From Acidimicrobiia bacterium (GTDB taxonomy: Bacteria > Actinomycetota > Acidimicrobiia > Acidimicrobiales > Aldehydirespiratoraceae), in assembly GCA_022819505.1 (NCBI GenBank), contig JAJEHD010000005.1:124001-188000 (forward strand): 64,000 nt of DNA, written 5' to 3'. Below the pieces are notes generated by a model. That model did not search any database. It was not told where the DNA came from and was given only the letters and a program-made list of their open reading frames with translations. The translations under genes were made by a program, and so were the position numbers. Each line of letters starts with the position of its first letter. Within the stretch, counting starts at the first letter, position 1. Shown in pieces: positions 46,050 through 52,405 of the stretch.

Positions 46050-46466
46050 TTGAACGAGCACGGTGCCGAGATCACGTCCCAGCGAATCTTCAGCTGGGGC
46101 GAACTCGACGGGGTGCGCTGGGACGACGAGCAGGTCGACGCCCAGATCCTGACAGGCGAGCACATGCACCTGATCCGGGCCGTCTACGACCCGGGCGCGA
46201 TCTATGAGATGCACAGCCATCCCCATGAGCAGTTCAGCCTGCTGCTGTCGGGTCACCTGCTCCTGACCGTCGGGGACGAGACCCGCGAGATAGGCCCGGG
46301 CGACGGCTGGTACGCACCCGGCGGCGTGCCCCATGGGGGCCAGGTGCTCGGCGACGAGCCCGCGGTGTTCCTCGACGTCTACTCCCCGGCGACGACATGG
46401 ATCCTCGACATGTTCGCGACCGGTAGGCCGATCCCAGCCGGCGAGCGCACCGGGTTCAGTGGTTGA
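46050..46466 (+). CDS. Cupin-domain protein
   Basis: This small one-domain cupin has 138 residues. Motif 1 is YEMHSHPHEQFSLLLSGHLLLTVG with metal ligands His, His, Gln-position and Glu-type residues (HSHPHEQ). Motif 2 is PGDGWYAPGGVPHGG with the His ligand. Such proteins bind a metal and act as isomerases, dioxygenases or sensors; the substrate is unknown. The start is a TTG with no strong ribosome site and is uncertain. A TACAGT box near 45988 may be the promoter. It is convergent with the MazF-type toxin, overlapping it by 11 nt. Confidence 0.72.
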   Translation: MNEHGAEITSQRIFSWGELDGVRWDDEQVDAQILTGEHMHLIRAVYDPGAIYEMHSHPHEQFSLLLSGHLLLTVGDETREIGPGDGWYAPGGVPHGGQVLGDEPAVFLDVYSPATTWILDMFATGRPIPAGERTGFSG

Positions 46467-46794
46467 GAAGCGTCTTGACCACTGATGTGACCTGGTGGCT
46501 CGCGCTGGAGTCGATCTGGCCCAAGCGGTGCACGAGACGGCGGCGATTGATGGACCGGATCAGCTCGCACTGGGCATAGCTGGTTTCGTCGAGACCAGTC
46601 TCTGCGTCCGACTCGATCTCGACATGCAACGACAGGCCGCGCCGGGTTGTCGTCAGCGGTGCCACGATCACGAACGGGAAGTCGGGGCCGAACGTGTCCG
46701 GCGGCCCGATCACGAGCGCGGGACGAACAGTGGCGGGCTCACCCGGATAGGGGTCACCAAAGTCCACCAGCCAGAGGTCATCAATTGAGGCCAT
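46456..46794 (-). CDS. MazF/PemK-type toxin
   Basis: This mRNA interferase-like toxin has 112 residues. LWLVDFGDPYPGEPATVRPALVIG is the family start, FVIVAPLTTTRRGLSLHVEI the central sheet, and SYAQCELIRSINRRRLVHRLG the conserved Arg/Ser-containing region. It would cleave mRNA when not bound by antitoxin. The ATG lies 14 nt inside the end of the ribbon-helix-helix antitoxin gene, the usual linked arrangement. Confidence 0.85.
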   Translation of the reverse strand: MASIDDLWLVDFGDPYPGEPATVRPALVIGPPDTFGPDFPFVIVAPLTTTRRGLSLHVEIESDAETGLDETSYAQCELIRSINRRRLVHRLGQIDSSASHQVTSVVKTLLNH

Positions 46795-47017
46795 CGGTCA
46801 CCGACGTGCTCTCGGCATCGGCCAGATACGCCGCCCACGCTGCGGGATCGCTGCGCAACTCGGCGATCTCGGCCGTCACGCGACGGGCGAACCGCTGGCG
46901 CCGGAGCGCCTCGACGGCGTCGCGCACCGTGTCGATGAGTGACGCGCCGGCTGCATCGCTGAGCTCGACGAGTCGGGCGTGGGTGTCGGTGTCGATACGG
47001 ATCGTCGTGGTCGCCAT
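46781..47017 (-). CDS. Ribbon-helix-helix antitoxin
   Basis: This antitoxin has 78 residues. TTTIRIDTDTHARLVELSDA and ASLIDTVRDAVEALRRQRFA form the ribbon-helix-helix DNA-binding domain. The C-terminal helix (ELRSDPAAWAAYLADAEST) would neutralise MazF. The start at ATG 47017 is set by TAGACT (47025-47030), which ends 7 nt upstream; the longer frame reads through the promoter. The 82-nt region between it and the AhpD-like selenoprotein gene carries divergent -10 boxes. Confidence 0.82.
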   Translation of the reverse strand: MATTTIRIDTDTHARLVELSDAAGASLIDTVRDAVEALRRQRFARRVTAEIAELRSDPAAWAAYLADAESTSVTDGLN

Positions 47018-47024
47018 GCAGCTC

Positions 47025-47092
47025 AGTCTACATTTTGCATGCATACTTGTCTACTTGCCTGAGAGGACTGGTACGACTCACCGGGTTAGAGT
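47025..47092. promoter_or_regulatory. Divergent leaderless promoters of the antitoxin and the AhpD-like gene
   Basis: Minus-strand TAGACT (47025-47030) is 7 nt before the antitoxin ATG. Plus-strand TAGAGT (47087-47092) is 7 nt before the AhpD-like ATG at 47100. The space between has TGCATGCA, a perfect 8-nt palindrome. Confidence 0.55.
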
Positions 47093-47099
47093 CCGAGTC

Positions 47100-47630
47100 A
47101 TGGCACGCATCGACTTCCCGGACGGCGAGGGGCTCGAGCGCATCCGGATGTGGAGCCTCCAGCCCGATGTCGGCATGGCGATGGGAGCCGCCGCCATGGC
47201 GCTGTACACCAAGGTCTCCCTGGACGTGCGGGTCCGCGAGATCGCCCGCATGCGGGTGGCTCAGATCAACCAGTGCCACATTTGAATCGACACCCGGTCT
47301 GCATCGGCGATGCAGCAAGGACTTGAGGAGGACCTCTACCAGCGGGTCTCCACCTACGCCGAGAGCGACGCCTTCAGCGAGGCCGAGAAGCTGGCGGCCG
47401 AGACGGCCGAGCGGTTCTGCTGGGACCACGAGGCCATGATGCGCGACGAGCACTACTGGGCCCGGATGAAGCAGCACTTCACCGACCAGCAGATCCTGGA
47501 GCTAGTGACGCTGATCGGCTACTGCGTCGGCATCGGACGGACAATGGCGATCCTGGAGATCGCCAACGACTGCCCCATCAACCAGACCCCGGACCCCCGC
47601 GAGGACCCCTCCCACTACGTCCACGGCTGA
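47100..47630 (+). CDS. AhpD-like/carboxymuconolactone decarboxylase-family protein with in-frame TGA; predicted selenoprotein
   Basis: Read through one TGA the gene encodes 176 residues of the AhpD/CMD peroxidase-like family. The active-site segment is REIARMRVAQINQC (Cys59), His, Ile, TGA (codon 62, 47283-47285), then IDTRSASA. Family members have CxxC here, so TGA replaces the second catalytic Cys. The frame continues for 114 codons with recognisable family features (FSEAEKLAAETAERF, HFTDQQILELVTLIGYC). A perfect hairpin lies 13 nt after the TGA. The family's His four residues after the second Cys is Arg here. It is probably a thiol- or selenol-based peroxidase or reductase. TAGAGT 7 nt before the ATG indicates a leaderless mRNA. 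The alternative is a nonsense pseudogene; no selenium-insertion gene is in the window. Confidence 0.75.
47299..47315 (+). promoter_or_regulatory. Candidate bacterial SECIS hairpin
   Basis: CTGCATC (47299-47305) pairs perfectly with GATGCAG (47309-47315) around loop GGC. The stem starts 13 nt and the loop 20 nt after the TGA. A short apical loop with a leading G at this distance agrees with the bacterial SECIS pattern read by SelB. Confidence 0.65.
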
Positions 47631-47632
47631 CC
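47608..47632 (+). repeat. Direct repeat, copy 1 (end of the AhpD-like gene)
   Basis: These 25 nt, which include the last codons and stop of the AhpD-like gene, recur at 47993-48017 with one mismatch (C to G). The two copies flank the parD-type gene. Confidence 0.8.
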
Positions 47633-47703
47633 AGGCTCACGCCCCGGCGCTCAGGCGCCCCTGGACGCTTGTGGGCTCGAACGTCGACCTGCACCGATCC
47701 AGT

Positions 47704-47937
47704 TCAGGCGTCGGCTCGGGCTCGATGGCGGAGCGACGCGAAGTAGGCGGCGTCTGCCGTGCCGGCGACCGGGGCGCGGGCTCCGTCGAGAAGCGCGGCT
47801 CGGAGCTGTCGACGATCATGGTCCCGTCGGATCAGATCCCGCACGTACTCACTCGTCGATCCGTAGTGGCCGAGGTCCACCTGGGAGTCGACGAAGCTCT
47901 TGAGTTCTTCCGGGAGCGACACGTTCATGGTGGTCAT
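47704..47937 (-). CDS. ParD-type antitoxin without a visible toxin
   Basis: This protein has 77 residues. MNVSLPEELKSFVDSQVDLG and GSTSEYVRDLIRRDHDRRQL are the CopG/ParD ribbon-helix-helix domain. The C-terminal region with LLDGARAPVAG would bind ParE. The start ATG 47937 is supported by TATGCT 8 nt upstream. A perfect 7-bp palindrome at 47957-47973 is the probable operator. No ParE-like frame follows in the 73 nt before the AhpD-like gene end, so it is an orphan antitoxin. It is enclosed by 25-nt direct repeats. Confidence 0.8.
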   Translation of the reverse strand: MTTMNVSLPEELKSFVDSQVDLGHYGSTSEYVRDLIRRDHDRRQLRAALLDGARAPVAGTADAAYFASLRHRARADA

Positions 47938-47945
47938 GGCATCCG

Positions 47946-47973
47946 AGCATAGTGCGTTGGCAAACCTTGCCAA
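47946..47973 (-). promoter_or_regulatory. Promoter and operator of the ParD-type gene
   Basis: Minus-strand -10 TATGCT (47946-47951) lies 8 nt before the ATG. TTGGCAA (47957-47963) and TTGCCAA (47967-47973) form a perfect palindrome with a 3-nt centre. Confidence 0.65.
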
Positions 47974-47992
47974 GACATGTTCGGGACGGTCG

Positions 47993-48017
47993 CCTCCCAG
48001 TACGTCCACGGCTGACC
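47993..48017 (+). repeat. Direct repeat, copy 2
   Basis: This copy of 47608-47632 has one mismatch in 25 nt and no coding context. It looks like a remnant of the 3' end of an AhpD-like gene, or the far boundary of an inserted segment. Confidence 0.8.
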
Positions 48018-48053
48018 GGTCGGCGCCCCTGCGTCTGGAACCCACCGCAGCCG

Positions 48054-48656
48054 TCAGGGGCCGTCCACCAGCGCCGCGTCCGGTTCGACGGCGCCGGTCC
48101 AGCAGTACAGGAGCACGGTCGGTTTCGCGCCGAAGTCCTGGATATGCACTTGCCAGGGCGCGTGGTGGACGGCATCACCGGGCCGGGTGGCGCGACGGTT
48201 GCCGTCGTGGCCGCTGAACAACGGCTCGCCGGCCAGGACGTGGTACAGCTCCTCGGCCTCGTGGTGGTGGGCGGGGTAGTGGAGGTGCGGGCCCCACACG
48301 CCGATCCCGACCCTCACGCCCGAGTGCTCGACGATCGAGTTCGGACCGAGAAGCTGGACGTAGCCGAAGTTGTCGAGGTAGTCCCGGCTCAACACGCCGA
48401 GGTAGCCGGCGGTGTGCAGCCACGGCAGAGCCGGAGCGAGACGGAGGAACTCCTCGAGGATCGCGTCGATGGCGGCATCGCCGCTGGGCTGGACCGCGTC
48501 GAGGTGCCGGACGACCGGGAGGGGGTCCGGCTGAACAGCGGCCGGACAGCGGGCATTGTCGAGCGCATCTAGCACCGGCCCGACCATCGGGAACTCTGGG
48601 ACCACCGGGCGGCTCCGGTGGAACGCGGCGATACGCCGGAGCAGCTCGTCGATCAC
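48054..48656 (-). CDS. Cupin protein resembling DMSP lyase
   Basis: This 200-residue protein has a helical N-terminus and a C-terminal cupin (about 120-180). GPHLHYPAHHHEAEELYHVL holds clustered His, Glu and Tyr residues, followed by a downstream His in HHAPWQVHIQDF. This order and the overall length resemble the DddQ/DddL dimethylsulfoniopropionate lyases, which release dimethyl sulfide and acrylate. The assignment to that exact reaction is tentative, since other cupins share the fold. GTG 48656 overlaps the stop of the upstream gene (GTGA), so the two are co-translated. Confidence 0.6.
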   Translation of the reverse strand: MIDELLRRIAAFHRSRPVVPEFPMVGPVLDALDNARCPAAVQPDPLPVVRHLDAVQPSGDAAIDAILEEFLRLAPALPWLHTAGYLGVLSRDYLDNFGYVQLLGPNSIVEHSGVRVGIGVWGPHLHYPAHHHEAEELYHVLAGEPLFSGHDGNRRATRPGDAVHHAPWQVHIQDFGAKPTVLLYCWTGAVEPDAALVDGP

Positions 48657-49171
48657 GGCGACTGTCTCGGTTCCAACTCGAAGAGGCGGAACTGGCGGTC
48701 GGTGACGGTGACGTAGTCGGTCCAACCCGGGAACCAGCCCACCGCCGTCTGCCATCGTCGCTCCCGCTCGTCGCCTTCCAGGAGCCGGGCCCGAACCGCG
48801 GTCCGCTCGCCCCGGTACACGATCTCGGCATCGGGGTTGGCGATGAGGTTGGCCGTCCAGGCCGGGTGGTGCTCGCGGGCGAAGTTGCTGCCCACTACCA
48901 GGAAGCGTCCCTCCTCGAGCGGGACCGCGGCCAGCGGCGTTTCGCGCCGCCGGCCTGTCCTCGCTCCCCGGGTGTACAGCATGAGCATGGGCTGGGTAGG
49001 GGAGTCGAGCAGCGTGCGGCCCCCGGTGAGCCGGCTGACCGCCCGGTGGAACCGGGGGATGATGCGGGGTCCGATGGCCCGGAACGGCCGCGACACCAGC
49101 AGCCGGCCCGACACCCGGAAACCCTTCGGTGGCACCGGAGCTCCGCCGGGTCCGGTGAGCGGCTCGTTCAT
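48653..49171 (-). CDS. Deazaflavin (F420)-dependent nitroreductase-family protein
   Basis: This 172-residue protein is of the DUF385/DDN type. RPFRAIGPRIIPRFHRAVSR and GGRTLLDSPTQPMLMLYTRG lead into ARTGRRRETPLAAVPLEEGR and FLVVGSNFAREHHPAWTANL, then IANPDAEI. This run is diagnostic of the F420-binding split-barrel family known from mycobacterial Ddn. It would use reduced F420 to reduce an unknown substrate. It is co-transcribed with the DMSP-lyase-like cupin. A TAGATT box 9 nt upstream of the ATG may be the promoter. Confidence 0.88.
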   Translation of the reverse strand: MNEPLTGPGGAPVPPKGFRVSGRLLVSRPFRAIGPRIIPRFHRAVSRLTGGRTLLDSPTQPMLMLYTRGARTGRRRETPLAAVPLEEGRFLVVGSNFAREHHPAWTANLIANPDAEIVYRGERTAVRARLLEGDERERRWQTAVGWFPGWTDYVTVTDRQFRLFELEPRQSP

Positions 49172-49271
49172 ATCGAACCAAATCTAAGAGGCCGAGTGAA
49201 TAGGCGGGACATCGCGGCCCCTAGGGCGTGGGCTTGGGTACGGGTCGACCCGCTGACACCATGGAGACACC

Positions 49272-49781
49272 ATGACGCAGGCGGCGACCACACCGAGCAG
49301 ACCTGAGAGCCGTCGCCGCGGTCTCTCGCACCTGTGCCGGAACCACCCGTGGAGGGAGCGGCGGCACGCCCGCGCCCAGCTCTGGCTTGTGGCCGCGACA
49401 CTCGTGATCGTGGCGGGCTGTGGCGCCGCCGGCCACCAACCGGCGATGACGGGGCGGTCGCCGGCTGGTGGGTTCGAGGCGGCGCTCGGGTGCGAGGGTC
49501 TCGCCGATCGGTGGGCGGTGCTGCAACAGGAGTACCTCGACCGGCTCGGCACGGCAACCGTCGCGGACCTCGCCGATGCGAGCCCGGCCGTCGCGAGCGC
49601 CGGCCAGTGGCTCGCCAACGCGATGATCGAACAGACCCGCGACGCCGACGCGGTCGGCTGCACCGGGCTCGTCTCCGGCTCCGACCCGCTGTGCGCCCGG
49701 CTCGAGCAACTCTCGGCCGACGGGGAAGCGGCCCGAGTGGTGCTGGACCGCCTGCACGACACCTGCAGATCGGCCGGCTAG
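49272..49781 (+). CDS. Putative lipoprotein, 169 residues
   Basis: A basic N-terminal region of about 37 residues is followed by a hydrophobic segment ending in VIVAGCGAAG, a lipobox. The long N-region is unusual, so the true start could be later. The mature part (about 115 residues) has four cysteines (ALGCEG, AVGCTG, PLCARL, DTCRSA), which may form two disulphides, and helices such as QEYLDRLGTATVADLADA. I do not recognise the family. GGAG lies about 9 nt before the ATG. It stands alone between divergently and downstream-oriented neighbours. Confidence 0.6.
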   Translation: MTQAATTPSRPESRRRGLSHLCRNHPWRERRHARAQLWLVAATLVIVAGCGAAGHQPAMTGRSPAGGFEAALGCEGLADRWAVLQQEYLDRLGTATVADLADASPAVASAGQWLANAMIEQTRDADAVGCTGLVSGSDPLCARLEQLSADGEAARVVLDRLHDTCRSAG

Positions 49782-49845
49782 CGGAGCGCGGCACCCGCCG
49801 CTAGAGGACAGAAAGGAACGGCCTCTACCGGACACTTCAATACAG

Positions 49846-50043
49846 ATGAGCGCCGATCCGCCGGAGACCGAAGAGATGCTCGATGAGTTGCGCCAAGCCA
49901 ACCCGGTGGACGCCGACTCGCTGCCATCGTCGCGAAGCCCGGAGTCCGCTGCGCAGCTCGACGAGATCCTCGGCTCATGCGACCGGGTTCCGCGGTCAGC
50001 CGGACCCGGCGGGCGTGACACCCCGGCCGATCAGTCCGGCTGA
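49846..50043 (+). CDS. Small hypothetical protein, possibly a truncated membrane-protein N-terminus
   Basis: This is a 65-residue frame. The segment TEEMLDELRQANPVDADSLPSS resembles the N-terminus of actinobacterial anti-sigma-like membrane proteins, which continue with a transmembrane helix and an extracytoplasmic domain. Here the frame stops after a Gly/Pro/Arg-rich tail with no hydrophobic segment. It may be a remnant of a larger gene or a small soluble protein. No clear ribosome site is present. Confidence in coding is moderate at best. Confidence 0.4.
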   Translation: MSADPPETEEMLDELRQANPVDADSLPSSRSPESAAQLDEILGSCDRVPRSAGPGGRDTPADQSG

Positions 50044-50347
50044 CACGCCACCGGCCTGTCACGGCTGCTGCTGGCGCAGCCTGTCGTGCAGCTCGACTAG
50101 CCCCGCCTAGACCGATGTCGGGATCGGGATACCGCTGCGACGACGCTGAACGGCCAGCGCGTGCTCTCGCTGGCCCGGAATCTCGACGCGATCGAAGCCT
50201 GGGGCGGTCCGAGAAGAGCGCACATCGTCGAGGATCTCGTCCAGGCCACGGTGGAGCCGGTGCATCCCCCGAACCGGACCAGACGGTCGAGCATGACTCC
50301 CGAGACTACGGTGACACCTTTCTACCTGTATTGGTATTGTAGTACCT
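50044..50347 (+). other. 304-nt stretch without an assigned gene
   Basis: No convincing gene is seen. A plus-strand frame from about 50152 reads VLSLARNLDAIEAWGG and HIVEDLVQATVEP, which looks protein-like, but it has no ribosome site and runs through the vapB promoter. It may be decayed coding sequence. The last 30 nt contain the vapB promoter. Confidence 0.5.
50328..50347 (+). promoter_or_regulatory. Leaderless promoter of vapB
   Basis: TATTGT at 50335-50340 ends 7 nt before the ATG. GTATTG is present twice in tandem just upstream, a possible operator element. Confidence 0.5.
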
Positions 50348-50590
50348 ATGGTGCTGAGCATCAAGAGCGCTGCCGCTGATCAACTCGCCCGAGAGTTGGC
50401 CGAGCTGACGGGGGAGTCCATCACCGAGGCGGTTGTGGAGTCGCTGCGGGCCCGACTCGACGCGGAGAGGCGGCGCCAGCGGGACCGACGCCTCGACGAC
50501 ATCATCGAACGATTCCAGCAGCTGCCGCGACTCGATGAGCGGGAACCCGAGGATGTAATCGGCTACGACGAGCATGGCCTGCCGTCGTGA
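50348..50590 (+). CDS. vapB: VapB-type antitoxin
   Basis: This antitoxin has 80 residues. LSIKSAAADQLARELAELTG and ESITEAVVESLRARLDAERR match the Rv0623-like transcription-factor antitoxin family (PSK_trans_fac). The C-terminus IIERFQQLPRLDEREPEDVI and GYDEHGLPS is the usual toxin-wrapping tail. The stop overlaps the vapC GTG (GTGA). The start is set by TATTGT 7 nt upstream. Confidence 0.9.
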   Translation: MVLSIKSAAADQLARELAELTGESITEAVVESLRARLDAERRRQRDRRLDDIIERFQQLPRLDEREPEDVIGYDEHGLPS

Positions 50591-50973
50591 ACGTGGTCGA
50601 CACCTCGGCCATCGTCGCGGTGCTGTTCGGCGAGCCTGGCGGCCCCGAGATCGAGCGGGAGCTCGTTGACTCGCCCTGCGTCATGTCGGCCGCGACTCGC
50701 GTCGAGCTCGGGATCGTGGTCGAGGCGCGAGCCGGACCTGCGGGCGCTCAGCTGCTCGACGAACTCCTGGCGCGCATCGAGATGAGGATCGAGCCGGTGG
50801 ACGCCGACATGGCGAACGAGGCGCTGGTGTGCTGGCGCCGCTTCGGCAAGGGAAGACATCCCGCGGGGCTCAACTACGGCGACACGTTCTCCTACGCGCT
50901 GGCCCGCCGCATGGGCCTTCCGCTGCTGTTCGTGGGCGATGACTTCGCCCGGACCGACGTCCTCGTCGCTTGA
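50587..50973 (+). CDS. vapC: VapC-type PIN-domain toxin
   Basis: This ribonuclease toxin has 128 residues. NVVDTSAIVAVLFGEP gives the first Asp, SAATRVELGIV the Glu, GLNYGDTFSYALAR the third acid, and FVGDDFARTDV the last. All four PIN positions are intact. It is coupled to vapB by a 4-nt overlap. It is distinct in sequence from the PIN proteins at 27.1 and 29.2 kb and belongs to the group that pairs with Rv0623-like antitoxins. Confidence 0.92.
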   Translation: MNVVDTSAIVAVLFGEPGGPEIERELVDSPCVMSAATRVELGIVVEARAGPAGAQLLDELLARIEMRIEPVDADMANEALVCWRRFGKGRHPAGLNYGDTFSYALARRMGLPLLFVGDDFARTDVLVA

Positions 50974-51002
50974 CGGCGCTAGCGGACTGAACTCCCGGCC
51001 TC

Positions 51003-51308
51003 CTAGAAGTCGAAGCCGTTGGCCGCCACCGGGGTGGTCATGGCCATGTCGGGCGGGCCGTCCAGCAGTGCCATCAGCGCGGGCATGGCCGCCTGCATGG
51101 CCTCGTTGCCGGCGTGCTGCTGGGCCGCCTCCATGCTCGACATCAGTGCGAAGAACCAGTAAGTGCCGTCCTCGCCGCGGTGGTAGGAGTACGACTCCAC
51201 CCCGTCCACCGACTCGCTGGCGGCCACCACGGCCCTCAGGGCCGCATCCATCTCCTCGCCCTTGCCCTCCTGGCAGGAGAACTTCGCGAACACAGAAACC
51301 TTCGACAT
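51003..51308 (-). CDS. Antibiotic biosynthesis monooxygenase-like (ABM) domain protein
   Basis: This protein has 101 residues and a dimeric ferredoxin-like fold expected from KVSVFAKFSCQEGKGEEMDA, ESVDGVESYSYHRGEDG and TYWFFALMSSMEAAQQHAG. The family includes quinol monooxygenases and heme-degrading enzymes, but many members are uncharacterised. Start ATG 51308 follows GGAAGGGG; the longer frame adds 12 unlikely residues. It is convergent with vapC. Confidence 0.82.
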   Translation of the reverse strand: MSKVSVFAKFSCQEGKGEEMDAALRAVVAASESVDGVESYSYHRGEDGTYWFFALMSSMEAAQQHAGNEAMQAAMPALMALLDGPPDMAMTTPVAANGFDF

Positions 51309-51408
51309 GACGCTGCCCCTTCCGGTGACCTTCGTGACTAGCACGCCTGCGCCGAGAAGCTACCGGGCAGATGGCTAGAGTCGTCGGCCCGAGACCGAGG
51401 GGAGCAGC

Positions 51409-51933
51409 GTGGGCAAGAACCAGCGGTCACAGATCGAGATGACCGGCGAGGAGGTGTCCCGATTCCTGGAGCAGTCGCGCACCTGCACGATGGCGACTGT
51501 CGGTCCCGGCGGGATGCCCCATCTGGTGGCGATGTGGTACGCCTGGCTCGACGGGCACGTCTGGCTGGAGTCGAAGGCCAAGGCTCAGAAGATCGTCAAC
51601 CTGCGCCGTGACGACCGCTTGGCGGTGATGGTCGAGGCGGGCAACACCTACGAGACGCTGCGGGGGGTGTCGCTGGAGGGCCGCGGCGTCATCGTGGAGG
51701 ATCCCGACATGATCTGGCGGGTCGGGGTCAATGTGTGGGAGCGTTACACCGGCCCCTACTCCGAGGAGTACCGGAGCTTCGTGGAGGCCATGCTGCGCAA
51801 GCGGGTGGCGGTGCGCCTCGATGTGGAGCGGACCCGCACCTGGGACCACCGCAAGCTGGGCATGGGTCAGACCGAGCTCGGGGGCACGACCGGCCCCCAC
51901 ATCGACGGCCCAGGCCTGCCGGGACCCGGCTGA
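51409..51933 (+). CDS. Pyridoxamine 5'-phosphate oxidase-family protein
   Basis: This protein of 174 residues has the split beta-barrel flavin or F420-binding fold. FLEQSRTCTMATVGPGGMPH and MWYAWLDGHVWLESKAKAQK lead into NLRRDDRLAVMVEAGNTYET and LRGVSLEGRGVIVEDP, the regular pattern of this class. It would be a flavin- or F420-dependent oxidoreductase of unknown substrate. GTG is preceded by GAGGGGAG. A similar shorter protein follows 34 nt downstream. Confidence 0.85.
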   Translation: MGKNQRSQIEMTGEEVSRFLEQSRTCTMATVGPGGMPHLVAMWYAWLDGHVWLESKAKAQKIVNLRRDDRLAVMVEAGNTYETLRGVSLEGRGVIVEDPDMIWRVGVNVWERYTGPYSEEYRSFVEAMLRKRVAVRLDVERTRTWDHRKLGMGQTELGGTTGPHIDGPGLPGPG

Positions 51934-51967
51934 GCGCTGAGCCGGCCGGGCCGCTAGGAAGACAGGC

Positions 51968-52390
51968 ATGGAACTGTCACAAGCGATCGCCTGGGCGGCC
52001 GAGCGCCGGCTGGGGGTGTTGATAACCATCCGCTCCGACGGCCGACCCCAATCCTCCGACATCGTCTACACGGTCAGCGACGGCGCCTTCGTCATCTCGG
52101 TCACTGCGGGCCGGGCCAAGACCGCCAACCTGCGGCGCGACCCGAGGGCGGTGCTGCACATCTCCGATGAGAAGGCATGGTCGTACGTGTCGCTCGACGG
52201 CACAGTCGGACTCTCGCCCGTCACCGCCAGCCCCAGCGACGCCACCAGCGACGCACTGGTCGACTACTACGAGCGGGTCGCCGGAGGGCCGCACCCCGAC
52301 TGGGACGAGTACCGCCAGGCCATGATCGACGAGCGCCGTCTGATCGCCCGCTTCACCCCGACCAGCGCAGCCGGCCACATCCGCGGCTAG
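51968..52390 (+). CDS. PPOX-class F420-dependent oxidoreductase
   Basis: This is a 140-residue split-barrel protein. GVLITIRSDGRPQSSDIVYT, then VISVTAGRAKTANLRRDPRA with VLHISDEKAWSYVSLDGTV, are typical of Rv1155-like F420-dependent enzymes, as is the end DERRLIARFTPTSAAGHIRG. It probably binds F420 and reduces an unknown substrate. It is co-oriented with the preceding PPOX protein and convergent with the SDR gene 15 nt away. Confidence 0.87.
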   Translation: MELSQAIAWAAERRLGVLITIRSDGRPQSSDIVYTVSDGAFVISVTAGRAKTANLRRDPRAVLHISDEKAWSYVSLDGTVGLSPVTASPSDATSDALVDYYERVAGGPHPDWDEYRQAMIDERRLIARFTPTSAAGHIRG

Positions 52391-52405
52391 GTCACAGGAC
52401 GGGGT

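Noticed and set aside
46647..47285. Single open frame of over 200 codons ending at the TGA
   Set aside because: Its first 150 codons are antisense to the MazF and ribbon-helix-helix genes. The real gene begins at 47100.
27458..50973. A mobile island based on the density of toxin-antitoxin loci
   Set aside because: No integrase, transposase or attachment-site pair was seen, and the only tRNA lacks a repeated 3' end nearby. The loci are scattered among ordinary genes.
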